A DNA stretch of 64,000 nucleotides. Source: Taishania pollutisoli (lineage in GTDB: Bacteria; Bacteroidota; Bacteroidia; Flavobacteriales_D; Crocinitomicaceae). The notes under the pieces are model-generated. The model did not search any database. It saw only the letters and a program-made list of their open reading frames with translations, and was not told the DNA's origin. A program made the position numbers and the translations under genes. Below, in pieces: positions 55,770-64,000 of the stretch. The DNA is taken from NCBI RefSeq assembly GCF_014518315.1, contig NZ_JACVEL010000004.1:62001-126000 (forward strand). The letters are read 5' to 3'. The first letter of the stretch is position 1. Each line of letters opens with the position of its first letter.

Positions 55770-56632
55770 ATCAACCTGTTGTTCAGGTCTTCATCCCAGT
55801 ACTCATTGAGTAAGTGGGTTAGTCGTTTTGCTGTATTGTTGAAATACCGTTTGGTTCTGTAACCACTCACCCAGGTAATGCCTGAAATGGCGTTGGTGAG
55901 GAAAATTTCATCTGCAACGAGCAAGTTTTGGGGGAGAATATTGGATTCGTACACCCGGATATTGTTGCGAATGGCCAGATTGATAATTTGCATGCGCATG
56001 GTTCCTGCTAAACAACCTTCTTCCAGCCCGGGAGTGTACAATACACCATTGGAAACAACAAATAAATTACTGCTGGAACTTTCCAGGATTCCACCGGTGT
56101 CATTACTGATCAACAAGTCGTCTAACTGGCGCTCCTGTGCTTTGATACTCGCCATGATCGACAACAAGCAGTTTTTAAGCTTGAAGTTGGCAAGCATATT
56201 TTTTTGCTTTTTCAAATCCGTAAAGATATCAACTTCCAATCCTTTTGTGTTCAATATAAAATCGTTGTGATCGACGGGTTTTACTTCAATGAAGAACTGC
56301 GCATCATTGGTTTCAGGTTTGTACTTTCCACCATTCATCCTGTCTAGCGACAAGCGGCAGAAACCACCCAGTGTGATTCCCGATTTTTTGCACAACTCCC
56401 GGATACGGATGTCAAAAAATTCAGTCGTGAAGTAGGACGGAACACGGATTTTGATCGCTTTTGCCCCCTCCAGCATCCGTTTGATGTGATTCTCCAGGTT
56501 AATGGGAATCCCGTTGCGAATCCGGATGCTTTCAAAGACGCCGTCACCATACAAAAACGCGCGACTTCCGGAGTGAATGCTGAATTCCTCTGCTGGTATA
56601 ATTGTCTCGTTGTTGTTGACGTAAAGCATCAT
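55766..56632 (-). CDS. Class IV PLP-dependent aminotransferase (aminodeoxychorismate-lyase-like)
   Basis: A 288-residue protein with fold type IV hallmarks: F-L-Y-G-D-G-V-F-E-S near residue 27, the PLP-lysine segment N-F-K-L-K-N, and L-E-S-S-S-S-N-L-F-V-V near residue 183. The closest look is to 4-amino-4-deoxychorismate lyase or D-amino-acid/branched-chain aminotransferases; PabC would place it in folate synthesis, but the sequence alone does not decide. Cytosolic. It is the last gene of a three-gene run (M23 peptidase, rhomboid, aminotransferase), overlapping the rhomboid gene by one base. Confidence 0.8.
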   Translation of the reverse strand: MMLYVNNNETIIPAEEFSIHSGSRAFLYGDGVFESIRIRNGIPINLENHIKRMLEGAKAIKIRVPSYFTTEFFDIRIRELCKKSGITLGGFCRLSLDRMNGGKYKPETNDAQFFIEVKPVDHNDFILNTKGLEVDIFTDLKKQKNMLANFKLKNCLLSIMASIKAQERQLDDLLISNDTGGILESSSSNLFVVSNGVLYTPGLEEGCLAGTMRMQIINLAIRNNIRVYESNILPQNLLVADEIFLTNAISGITWVSGYRTKRYFNNTAKRLTHLLNEYWDEDLNNRLI

Positions 56633-57303
56633 TAAAAGATTAAATCAATAAACCGTTTTCCGGCATCAATATTAGTAAATAAAACGAATAAAATCCCAAA
56701 AATTGCCCCGCCGATATGTGCATCGTGTGCAATTCCCGTATTTCCACGTTTGTCCATGTAAATTTCGTAAGCGATGTACAGCGGGCCGAAGATATAGGCC
56801 GGAATTCCAATCGGAATAAAGAGTAAATGTAATTTCATCGTCGGGTTCCAGAGAATAGCGGCAAAAATAACAGCCGAAACCGCTCCTGAAGCTCCGAGTG
56901 ACATGTATCCGGGATTATTTTTATTGCGGGCATACGGAAGAAGTGTTGCGAACAAACCTCCCGCAAAGTAAAGCGCAACAAATAACGCCTGACCGCCCCA
57001 AAAACCGTATTTCTGAATCCATCCGTCCTGTACTTCAATGATTCCGCCGCTTCCGTCTAAATAAGTTCCTCCTTCCATATTGAGCATAAAGCTTCCCAGA
57101 AAATACAGAGAGAGCATATTGAAGATCAGGTGTCCGTAATCAGCATGAATGAACATGTGTGAAAAGAACCGGTATTTTTCTCCGGATTCCTGTACCCGCG
57201 TCGGAATAAACATGAATCGGTACAGTAAATCCTTGTTGTTGAGTGCAGAGAAGGAAATAAGTACCGTAATAACAATAATTAAAATTAAAACGTTGAATAC
57301 CAT
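56632..57303 (-). CDS. Rhomboid family intramembrane serine protease
   Basis: A 223-residue protein with six membrane helices. The nucleophile is Ser139 in G-A-S-G-A, and the catalytic base is His196 in A-H-I-G-G-A. The H-x3-H-x4-H pattern (49, 53, 58) with N62 in L-I-F-N-M is present in helix 2. Rhomboids cleave membrane proteins inside the bilayer. The loop between helices 2 and 3 has a 30-residue insertion (about 76-100) rich in glycine. It shares a base with the aminotransferase gene and lies 18 bp after the M23 peptidase gene. The substrate is unknown. Confidence 0.9.
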   Translation of the reverse strand: MVFNVLILIIVITVLISFSALNNKDLLYRFMFIPTRVQESGEKYRFFSHMFIHADYGHLIFNMLSLYFLGSFMLNMEGGTYLDGSGGIIEVQDGWIQKYGFWGGQALFVALYFAGGLFATLLPYARNKNNPGYMSLGASGAVSAVIFAAILWNPTMKLHLLFIPIGIPAYIFGPLYIAYEIYMDKRGNTGIAHDAHIGGAIFGILFVLFTNIDAGKRFIDLIF

Positions 57304-57321
57304 CTGTTGTTGTTTAATTGT

Positions 57322-58293
57322 CTAATCGAATGCTTTGTATGATTGCTGACTCATCTCAATCAGTTTTTCATATTCTTCCGGAGAGAGGTCCGAATGAAAG
57401 AAATTGATCGGGTCGATTTTGTTGCCGTTCATTTCTACTTCATAATGCAGGTGAGGACCTGTACTCTTTCCTGTATTTCCAACCAATCCGATCAATTCGC
57501 CGCGTTTTACTTTCTGTCCGAGCTTTACTTTAAACGCGCTTAAGTGTGCATAGCGGGTTTTGTAGCCGAATCCATGATTGACTACGATGCATTTTCCATA
57601 TCCCCAGGAACCATTCTCCAATTCTTCTACAACACCGTCTCCCGTTACATAGACATCTGTTCCGATATCCGCAGTAAAATCGACACCGGTGTGCATCCGA
57701 CTTGTCTTATAGATGGGATCTACCCTCCACCCGAACCCGGAAACAATTCTGTTCAAATCTACATTCCGTACAGGTTGAATGGCCGGAACACATTGCAGCA
57801 ATTTCTCTTTTTCCTTTGCCAGTTTCTGTAGTTCCCGGAGCGAAAGACTTTGTCCCAGAATACGTTGCTCCAGCAAATCCATCTGTTGGGATGATTCTTT
57901 CATCAACTCACCGGTAGAGTAACTGGACAGGTAATCGTATTTACTGCTTCCCCCGATCCCCATTTGTCGGAATTCTTCCGGGAATTCATCAGCGTACAGT
58001 GCGACCCTGTACAGGTCCTTGTCTCGTTTTTCAATGGCGTCCAATGCCTGGTGAACAGTCGCGATATTATTGTTTAGTTCTGCATACCGGAGGCTCATCG
58101 CTTCCAGGTCTCTTTTTAATTGGGCTTCTTTGGGGGTTGCCATTCGCTGGCTGAAGAAAAAAGCAAGTACCAACCCCATTACGATACTGGGTGCGGCAAA
58201 GAGAAACCACTTGAAAATGCGCTTTCCAAGGCTCTCACGAACAACTTCGTACGATAATTTCTCCTGGTTAAACCGGTACTTCTGCTTCGACAT
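57322..58293 (-). CDS. M23 (LytM-type) peptidase with N-terminal anchor and coiled coil
   Basis: A 323-residue protein with one membrane helix (about 25-48), a coiled-coil region (about 55-170) and a C-terminal LytM domain. Zinc ligands are visible as M-H-T-G-V-D-F (H-x3-D) and H-L-H-Y-E-V (H-x-H). It should cut peptide cross-bridges of peptidoglycan, or act as a regulator with a coiled coil, like the EnvC/NlpD class; the ligands here suggest it is active. It ends in TAG. It is the first gene of the minus-strand run with the rhomboid protease and the aminotransferase. Confidence 0.88.
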   Translation of the reverse strand: MSKQKYRFNQEKLSYEVVRESLGKRIFKWFLFAAPSIVMGLVLAFFFSQRMATPKEAQLKRDLEAMSLRYAELNNNIATVHQALDAIEKRDKDLYRVALYADEFPEEFRQMGIGGSSKYDYLSSYSTGELMKESSQQMDLLEQRILGQSLSLRELQKLAKEKEKLLQCVPAIQPVRNVDLNRIVSGFGWRVDPIYKTSRMHTGVDFTADIGTDVYVTGDGVVEELENGSWGYGKCIVVNHGFGYKTRYAHLSAFKVKLGQKVKRGELIGLVGNTGKSTGPHLHYEVEMNGNKIDPINFFHSDLSPEEYEKLIEMSQQSYKAFD

Positions 58294-58418
58294 CGTTCAA
58301 AGTTAATGAAAAATGAGAGAGAATACCGGAAAATTAGACGAAGGCAATCAGAAAAGTACCCGGGAGGTTATTTCTTGTGTTTTTTTAACTGTCGGCAGAG
58401 AATTTTATACCGTTCGCG

Positions 58419-59126
58419 TCAGATTGTTTGTCTTTTCAGAATCAGTTTCTGCCAGGCAAAATAAAAGAAAAATAAACTGATCATCATCAATGTATTGTAG
58501 AAGAAATCTTCAATCGGAATGGTCCAAATGCGGACTCCGCTGATGAAATCATTGCTGTAAAGTACAACGGGTTCGGGGGTGAATCCTCCCGTCAATGCGC
58601 CGTTTATCAGGAAGAACGGAATGAAGATGAACAACAGGGAAACCAGGCACAGGGCAATGTAGTTCCGGAATAACAATACACTCAGGTTGACCAATACCAG
58701 TGTCAATCCGAAAACGGTAAACGAATACAATTTTTCCCAGAATACAATCAGCAAGGTGATGGTTGCAGCGTTGAAAATGACAAGTGCAACCCAATTCAGC
58801 CGGGAGTCAACTTTCTGAACAAAGCCCGGGAGGTAATACCGGACACATTCCAACACAAAAATACAGGCAAAAGGGATGGCTACAAAGAAGATGTTTTCTT
58901 CCAGCGGCAAGCCGAATAAATGGATGCCGAGGGTATATTTTTCATTGAACCACCAAACCCCCAGGCTGTGAAAATACAAGTCCCACGGTAAAAAAATAAA
59001 GAAGGATGCAATGATTGAGATAATGGAATACCGCCATTTTTTAATGTACCGGACATTTTTATCGAAACTTAAAACGATCGGGCACATGATCGAGAATAAA
59101 TTCAGGTATAGGTAATAAAACTCCAT
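58419..59126 (-). CDS. crtYcd: Lycopene beta-cyclase, fused CrtYc-CrtYd type
   Basis: A 235-residue protein with seven membrane helices made from two homologous halves. The first half has P-W-D-L-Y-F-H-S-L-G-V-W-W-F and G-L-P-L-E-E; the second has P-I-E-D-F-F-Y-N. These are the motifs of the CrtYc and CrtYd subunits, here in one chain. It closes one end of lycopene to a beta ring. It is the last gene of the carotenoid operon, overlapping crtZ by one base. The 125 bp before the next gene hold no clear terminator. Confidence 0.85.
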   Translation of the reverse strand: MEFYYLYLNLFSIMCPIVLSFDKNVRYIKKWRYSIISIIASFFIFLPWDLYFHSLGVWWFNEKYTLGIHLFGLPLEENIFFVAIPFACIFVLECVRYYLPGFVQKVDSRLNWVALVIFNAATITLLIVFWEKLYSFTVFGLTLVLVNLSVLLFRNYIALCLVSLLFIFIPFFLINGALTGGFTPEPVVLYSNDFISGVRIWTIPIEDFFYNTLMMISLFFFYFAWQKLILKRQTI

Positions 59127-59575
59127 CAGTTCTTTTTAAAATATTTTTTCGGAATAATGAGAAATCCAAAGCAGGAACCTCCTTCTTTGAAACGGTTTTT
59201 GTGGTGAACTTTGTGTGCCATGCGAATGGCTTTGAAATAACGGTTATCAATACCGTCCAGCCATTTAAAGCGGCGGTGAACCAGCACATCATGTGCCAGA
59301 AAATAGATCAGTCCGTATGCGGCCACACCAAATCCAAATGAAACGACGAACCAATTCTGATAAATCCATCCGAACATGATGGTCAACCAGCTGGGAATGG
59401 CGAAAATGACAAAAAATAAATCATTTTTTTCAAAGAACCCCCCGGTCTTCTGGTGGTGGTCCTTGTGGAGAAACCAACCCCAACCGTGCATGAGGTATTT
59501 ATGGGAAAACCACGCTACAAACTCCATGAAAAATACGGTAGCGATTCCTATCAATATGTAAATAATCCACAACAT
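59126..59575 (-). CDS. crtZ: Beta-carotene hydroxylase CrtZ
   Basis: A 149-residue membrane di-iron enzyme of the fatty-acid-hydroxylase type. All four histidine motifs are visible: H-K-Y-L-M-H, H-K-D-H-H, H-D-V-L-V-H and H-K-V-H-H. It adds a 3-hydroxyl to beta-ionone rings, giving the zeaxanthin- or saproxanthin-type ring. Length and motif order are normal for CrtZ. It lies in the operon between cruF (7 bp upstream) and the cyclase gene (one-base overlap). Confidence 0.9.
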   Translation of the reverse strand: MLWIIYILIGIATVFFMEFVAWFSHKYLMHGWGWFLHKDHHQKTGGFFEKNDLFFVIFAIPSWLTIMFGWIYQNWFVVSFGFGVAAYGLIYFLAHDVLVHRRFKWLDGIDNRYFKAIRMAHKVHHKNRFKEGGSCFGFLIIPKKYFKKN

Positions 59576-59582
59576 CGTCCAA

Positions 59583-60224
59583 CTAATTTGCTAAAATTAC
59601 GAAAAAAAGAAATTGTATCACTAAAACAGGTAGTGCCATTTTGTTACTCATTTCAGGAGTAAGGGTTTTACCCAACAACCAGGAAAAACACATGGCAATA
59701 ACAGCCCACGACATATAATTTTGCAACGGGGGTACTGTTTCCAGCCATTGCCACAAGTTCCATTTGATGGCAAAAGGTTCGATGAAAATATCCAGGATTA
59801 CAAGCAATGCACCCGTTAAAACAGGTTTTGACCACGCCGGCAGTTTCATAGGATGAATGAATAAGGTGCCCGCGTACACCAGCATTCCCCAGTTGATCCC
59901 CATCACCAACGGTGTATTGAATAGTTTTACGCCCAATACATCGGAATACGAATACAAACCAAAGGGCAATCCTGTCTGTGTTCCGACGACTTCTACCAGA
60001 AATCCCAGCAAAATAATAATCCCAATGGGAAAAATCAGTTTTTTTGACCAGTGAACGTGATTGAGCAACAGGACGGCTGTTGTGAACATTAACGTAAATG
60101 GTGTGAGCCGGATAATTGCTTCTTTGTCCTCACTCGTTGTGAGTAGCGTAATACCGACAATGTAGTAGATCACCAGACAGATCAATGAGATCGGGAAGCG
60201 ATATGTGCGAATGTGTTCAAACAT
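59583..60224 (-). CDS. cruF: Carotenoid 1,2-hydratase-like CruF (DUF422)
   Basis: A 213-residue membrane protein with about six helices. The E-V-V-G-T-Q-T-G-L-P-F-G-L-Y-S-Y motif around residues 75-90 is the signature of the DUF422/CruF family, which adds water to the psi end of gamma-carotene or lycopene. The ATG at 60224 gives the typical start; the frame continues to 60410, but those 62 codons lie inside the upstream crtD gene and do not look like a membrane protein. It overlaps crtD by 8 bp and ends in TAG. The biochemical assignment is by family and neighbours. Confidence 0.82.
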   Translation of the reverse strand: MFEHIRTYRFPISLICLVIYYIVGITLLTTSEDKEAIIRLTPFTLMFTTAVLLLNHVHWSKKLIFPIGIIILLGFLVEVVGTQTGLPFGLYSYSDVLGVKLFNTPLVMGINWGMLVYAGTLFIHPMKLPAWSKPVLTGALLVILDIFIEPFAIKWNLWQWLETVPPLQNYMSWAVIAMCFSWLLGKTLTPEMSNKMALPVLVIQFLFFVILAN

Positions 60225-61671
60225 GTTCAGTTGCGATTTTAGCGGAGTGCAAACATTGCGGAATTCCTCCTCCGGGATGTGTACTTCCTCCCACAAAATA
60301 CAAATTTTTGTACGATTTGGAAAAATTGGAATGTCGTTTGAAAAAAGAAAAAGCCGAATTACTGGAAATTCCGTGTAGAGCTCCCTGGTACGAATTGGTT
60401 TTTTTCTCAATCAACCGCGGTGACAGGTGATCTTCAAAAACAATGTGCTGTTCCAGATCAGTCGTTAGTACCTTATTCAGTTTGGCAATCGTATTGTTTC
60501 GAATCTGTGCGATTGCCTGATCATTGATCTGTTGAGTGTCGCTTGGTGTCATGACCATTACGAACCAGTTTTCCATTCCTTCCGGAGCATCAGACGGAAC
60601 CACTTCACACGAACGGTGGATGTACACAGAAGCATCGTCAATCACCTTTCCTGTGGAGAAAATACCGTTGAATTCAGCGGCATAATCATCCGGGTAGAAC
60701 ATGTTGTGCAGATCCAGTTCCGGGAATTTCCGATTGATGCCCCAGTAAAAGACAACGACCGAGCTGGAACGTTCCTGTAAAACGGATGCCGGAAGTTTCT
60801 TTTCTTCCAGTAGGTGTCGGTGCGTAAAATGTGCATCTGCTCCACTGAAAACAAGGTCACTTTTGATAAATGTTCCGTTGACAACAATCCCTGTTGCCTG
60901 TTTTCCTTCCGTTACTATTTTTTCGACCGGAGCACCGAAATGAAACTGAACCCCAATGTCTTTTCCCAATTGATAGATGCTGTTTGTAATGTCGTGCATC
61001 CCGTTTTTCGGGAAGAACACCCCTTCTGTAATCTCCAGGTGAGGCATCAGACTCATAATACCCGGCGTTCGATAAGGATCGGATCCGATGTAGGATGCAA
61101 ATTTATCCAGAACCTGTACCAGTTTCGGATGCCGGATGAATTTTTTATTGGTTGCATGTAGCGACTTGAAGATGTCCATTCCGACAAGTGCAGGATAGGA
61201 CTTCAGGTACGCACGGCTGAAATAATTTTTTTTGAGGTGAACACTTTTTTCCAGGAACACCGGTTTACTGATCCGGTATTTTCGTTCACTGTCGTCCAGG
61301 TATTTGAGAATGTGTTGCCGCGCTTCACCAAATTGGTGTGTCGCAGCTTCAATAAACGCGTCTTTATTGGCCGGTGCTTCAAACACTGTTCCGTCATTCC
61401 AGAAATACCTGGCTGAAACGGGATGTTGGATGTATTCAAAATAATCCGTTGGGTTTTTACCGGCCAGCTCAAAAAGTTCAGTCACCAAATCCGGTAATGT
61501 AAATACGGAAGGACCTGCATCAAAACGAAACCCATTTGCCTCAAGCACGGTCAGTTTACCTCCGGGATAGTCATTTTTTTCATATACATGGACATCAAAT
61601 CCTTTTACCTGCAAGCGGATAGCAGTGGCTAAACCTCCGATTCCTGAACCGATGACAACCGCTTTTTTCAT
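60217..61671 (-). CDS. crtD: Carotenoid 3,4-desaturase CrtD-like
   Basis: A 484-residue FAD flavoprotein of the phytoene-desaturase family. The N-terminal G-S-G-I-G-G-L-A-T-A nucleotide motif (about 8-17) and the C-terminal G-G-S-T-H-P-G-G-G-I-P are present. Its sequence is clearly different from the CrtI encoded upstream. The G-G-K-L-T-V-L and the Y-I-G-S-D-P-Y-R-T-P segments and the operon position next to cruF point to 1-hydroxycarotenoid 3,4-desaturase (CrtD), which unsaturates the 1-hydroxy end. The start is 2 bp after crtB. Confidence 0.82.
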   Translation of the reverse strand: MKKAVVIGSGIGGLATAIRLQVKGFDVHVYEKNDYPGGKLTVLEANGFRFDAGPSVFTLPDLVTELFELAGKNPTDYFEYIQHPVSARYFWNDGTVFEAPANKDAFIEAATHQFGEARQHILKYLDDSERKYRISKPVFLEKSVHLKKNYFSRAYLKSYPALVGMDIFKSLHATNKKFIRHPKLVQVLDKFASYIGSDPYRTPGIMSLMPHLEITEGVFFPKNGMHDITNSIYQLGKDIGVQFHFGAPVEKIVTEGKQATGIVVNGTFIKSDLVFSGADAHFTHRHLLEEKKLPASVLQERSSSVVVFYWGINRKFPELDLHNMFYPDDYAAEFNGIFSTGKVIDDASVYIHRSCEVVPSDAPEGMENWFVMVMTPSDTQQINDQAIAQIRNNTIAKLNKVLTTDLEQHIVFEDHLSPRLIEKKTNSYQGALHGISSNSAFSFFKRHSNFSKSYKNLYFVGGSTHPGGGIPQCLHSAKIATEHV

Positions 61672-61673
61672 GC

Positions 61674-62510
61674 TTAGATAAAATTGAATTGGTGTCGGAC
61701 ATACGAACTCACCAGGAGTGTGTATTTTTTGCGATCCGGGATCCGGACACGCTCATTTAACAATGTATGAGCCGGTCGTTGCTTAATGGATCCCAGCAAT
61801 TTAGTATAGTACACATATGCCAGGTATACACCAAAGCGCGATGACTTCGGCAATTTCTTAATCCCGTCCAAACCGATCTTGAAATCCTGTTCAATTTCCG
61901 TTATCAGTTCTTTTTTGGTCGTTTCGTCAAAACGGGACATGTCTACGTTCGGGAAGTAAATTCTACCCAGGTCCTGATAGTCATCTTTCAGATCACGCAG
62001 GAAGTTGATTTTTTGGAAAGCAGACCCTAATTTCATGGCGTACGGTTTGAGTTCCTCGTACATCGCATCGTTTTTATAGACAAATACGCGCAGGCACATC
62101 AAACCGACCACTTCAGCAGATCCCAGGATGTATTTTTCATACAAATCGGAGTTGTAATCGATTTTTTCAAGGTCCATTTCCATGCTGTCGAGGAAGGTAT
62201 CGATCAATTCCCGTTCGATTCCGAATTCATTGACGGTTTTTTGAAAGGACTGCAACACGGGATTGGTGCTGATTTTCCGGTCGATGGCATTGTAAGTATC
62301 CTGGCGGAATTCCTGCAACAAATCCGCTTGCGGACAGTCGTGAAATGAATCGACTATTTCATCGGCGATGCGCACGAAACCGTAGATGTTATAGATGGGT
62401 TCCTGTAATTTTTTGTTCAGCAGCCGAATTCCCATCGAGAACGAAGTGCTGTACGTTTGTGCAATCGTTTTACTTGTTATACTCGATATGTTATCGTAGA
62501 CTATCTTCAT
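61674..62510 (-). CDS. crtB: Phytoene synthase CrtB
   Basis: A 278-residue enzyme of the trans-isoprenyl squalene/phytoene synthase class. The first aspartate-rich motif is D-E-I-V-D at residues 50-54, the second D-L-K-D-D near residue 170. It joins two geranylgeranyl diphosphates head-to-head to make phytoene. Its size is typical. The start overlaps the end of crtI by 4 bp. No geranylgeranyl diphosphate synthase (crtE) gene is in the window, so the substrate must come from elsewhere. Confidence 0.93.
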   Translation of the reverse strand: MKIVYDNISSITSKTIAQTYSTSFSMGIRLLNKKLQEPIYNIYGFVRIADEIVDSFHDCPQADLLQEFRQDTYNAIDRKISTNPVLQSFQKTVNEFGIERELIDTFLDSMEMDLEKIDYNSDLYEKYILGSAEVVGLMCLRVFVYKNDAMYEELKPYAMKLGSAFQKINFLRDLKDDYQDLGRIYFPNVDMSRFDETTKKELITEIEQDFKIGLDGIKKLPKSSRFGVYLAYVYYTKLLGSIKQRPAHTLLNERVRIPDRKKYTLLVSSYVRHQFNFI

Positions 62511-63994
62511 AACGTATTTTCAGTCGTCAGTTTGTTGATGTATTCCGCAACTACCTTTCCTGAGATGATCGCAGGAGGTACTCCGGGGCCGGGAGTTGTC
62601 AGTTGCCCGGTATAGAACACGTTGTTCAATTTTTTATTGCGGATTTTAGGTTTTAAAAAAGCGGTTTGTTTTAGTGTATTCGCCAATCCGTAGGCATTTC
62701 CTTTGTAGGCGTTGTAATCACGGATGAAGTCATTCAGTGCGTATGAACGTTTGTAAACAATGTGTTCAAGGACTGATTGATTGGTCAGTCGCTCAAATCG
62801 GTTCATCACTTGTTGAAACAACCGCTCACGTTCATGCTCACTGTCTTGTATTCCCGGCGCGATCGGGATGAGCAAAAACAGGTTCTCACATCCTTCCGGC
62901 GCTACGGTTTTGTCCGTCACACTTGGTGCACAAATGTAAAACAAGGGATTTTCAGGCCATTTTCTATCGGTATAAATCTCAGCGGCGTGTTTCCCGAAAT
63001 CGGCATCAAAAAAGAGGTTGTGATGAATGATGTGCTCCAGTTTTTTCCCCACTCCGATGTAATAAATCAGGCAGGAAGGTGCCATTTCGCGTGAATCCCA
63101 GTACTTTTCTGTGTAGTTGCGAAACGAATTGTCAAGTAACTGTTGATCGACATGATGGTAATCCGCACCTCCGACAATGGAGTCAAATGCATGTGCTACT
63201 CCATTGACAATAATTCCCTTCGCTTTTCCGGACCCTGTTTCTGTTATGACCTTTTCAACGGTTGCATTGTAGTGAATGGTGACACCTTGTTGTTCACAAA
63301 TGGACACCATCGCTTTGATGATCTCAAACATGCCTTTTTGCGGATACCAGGTACCTCCGACCAAATCAGCATAGTTCATCAGGCTGTACAACGCCGGAAT
63401 ATTCTGTGGTGTTGCTCCGAGAAATAATACCGGAAATTCAAGAATTTGAATGATCCGTGGATGCTTGAAATAAGAACGCACGTGTTTGGAAAATGCTTTC
63501 AGCAAATCCAATTTCATGAATCCTTTCGCGATTTCCCATTTTGCAAATTCAAAAACAGAAAGGGAAGGCTTGTGCACAAACCTGTTCATGCCGGAATCGT
63601 ATTTGATGGCTGCATCCGCCAGAAATTTATCCAGTTGAGCGGCTGCACCTGCTTCCAATGATTCAAACAATTGCTTGAGTTCATCCAGTTTATCGGAAAC
63701 CGGAACAGCTTGTTCATCTCCGAAATGAATGGAGTAGGAGGGGGACAAGCGATCCAGTTGATAAAAGTCGGATGTTGTCTTCCCGAAATCGTTATAGAAT
63801 TGCTCGAAGACCTCCGGCATCCAGTACCAGGAGGGCCCCATATCAAAGGTAAATCCTTGTTCTTCAAACTGCCGGCATCGCCCGCCCGGGGTACTGTTTT
63901 TCTCAAAAACGATCACTTCATGCCCGTCTTTCGCAAGATACGCAGCACATGAAAGACTTGAAAAACCGGTCCCGATAACGGCTATTTTTGACAT
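62507..63994 (-). CDS. crtI: Phytoene desaturase CrtI
   Basis: A 495-residue flavoprotein with the FAD motif G-T-G-F-S-S-L-S-C-A-A-Y at residues 8-19, E-K-N-x-x-x-G-G-R, and the C-terminal P-G-P-G-V-P-P-A-I-I-S-G. It performs four desaturations of phytoene to lycopene at the inner membrane. It is the most upstream carotenoid gene seen; its start lies six bases from the window edge, so the promoter is not visible. All six carotenoid genes are packed with overlaps or gaps of 1-8 bp, so they form one operon. Confidence 0.93.
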   Translation of the reverse strand: MSKIAVIGTGFSSLSCAAYLAKDGHEVIVFEKNSTPGGRCRQFEEQGFTFDMGPSWYWMPEVFEQFYNDFGKTTSDFYQLDRLSPSYSIHFGDEQAVPVSDKLDELKQLFESLEAGAAAQLDKFLADAAIKYDSGMNRFVHKPSLSVFEFAKWEIAKGFMKLDLLKAFSKHVRSYFKHPRIIQILEFPVLFLGATPQNIPALYSLMNYADLVGGTWYPQKGMFEIIKAMVSICEQQGVTIHYNATVEKVITETGSGKAKGIIVNGVAHAFDSIVGGADYHHVDQQLLDNSFRNYTEKYWDSREMAPSCLIYYIGVGKKLEHIIHHNLFFDADFGKHAAEIYTDRKWPENPLFYICAPSVTDKTVAPEGCENLFLLIPIAPGIQDSEHERERLFQQVMNRFERLTNQSVLEHIVYKRSYALNDFIRDYNAYKGNAYGLANTLKQTAFLKPKIRNKKLNNVFYTGQLTTPGPGVPPAIISGKVVAEYINKLTTENTL

Positions 63995-64000
63995 GGTTGG

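Noticed and set aside
58298-58305. A perfect TAACTTTG -7 box just before the M23 gene
   Set aside because: It lies only 4 bp before the start codon with no -33 box at normal spacing; it would give a leaderless transcript, and I have no support for that.

Overview
The window is chromosomal DNA from a member of the Bacteroidota, most likely Flavobacteriales. The evidence for this is type IX secretion (T9SS) genes, PorP/SprF and gliding-type C-terminal domains, a split F-ATPase operon that lacks beta and epsilon, TAnnTTTG promoter boxes instead of TATAAT, and a flavobacterial carotenoid operon. The PorV2/PorU2 pair points towards a Crocinitomicaceae/Fluviicola-like organism, but that is an inference. 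I see no insertion sequence, prophage, integrase, CRISPR array or rRNA. There is one tRNA gene, tRNA-Gln(UUG).

Layout. 1-3.0 kb: the 3' end of a formylglycine-generating enzyme gene with its catalytic cysteine pair, a membrane DnaJ/DjlA-like protein, a small lipoprotein, and pssA-purS. 3.1-9.3 kb: a porV2-porU2 two-gene unit. 9.4-19.4 kb: a minus-strand run of eight closely packed genes (rsmI, quinone oxidoreductase, PBP1A, scoA, GT-C transferase, scoB, a second polytopic protein, a GT2 transferase) in which a membrane glycosyltransferase separates the two CoA-transferase subunits. 19.6-21.3 kb: a T9SS type A cargo protein with a very good Bacteroidota promoter and a terminator. 21.8-36.4 kb: a minus-strand block made of a 2573-residue Ig/PKD adhesin, its PorP/SprF partner, and the atpZ-uncI-like-B-E-F-H-A-G operon. 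36.5-40.7 kb: two S9 peptidases.

40.9-46.2 kb is the accessory part. It holds a gene broken by one in-frame amber codon, a DUF5995 protein, a three-gene HipB-HipS-HipT-type toxin-antitoxin operon, an unrecognised 344-residue protein and a WG-repeat protein. 46.3-50.9 kb: tRNA-Gln, a small conserved-looking protein, pnp and rpsO with an attenuator-like hairpin between them, and a tandem FKBP pair. 51.1-54.3 kb: a TPR protein and a PorE-like OmpA protein. 54.4-58.3 kb: NDH-2, a class IV aminotransferase, a rhomboid protease and an M23 peptidase. 58.4-64 kb: the carotenoid operon crtI-crtB-crtD-cruF-crtZ-crtYcd, whose gene content predicts a saproxanthin-like monocyclic carotenoid.

How it works together. 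Several units serve the T9SS outer-membrane and cell-surface programme: PorV2/PorU2, PorE-like, SprF with its adhesin, and the type A cargo. The items most worth checking are the HipBST-like operon, whose kinase appears to lack both usual autophosphorylation serines; the exactly 690-bp tandem repeats of the adhesin; the terminator-like hairpin directly after atpE; and the amber-interrupted gene.
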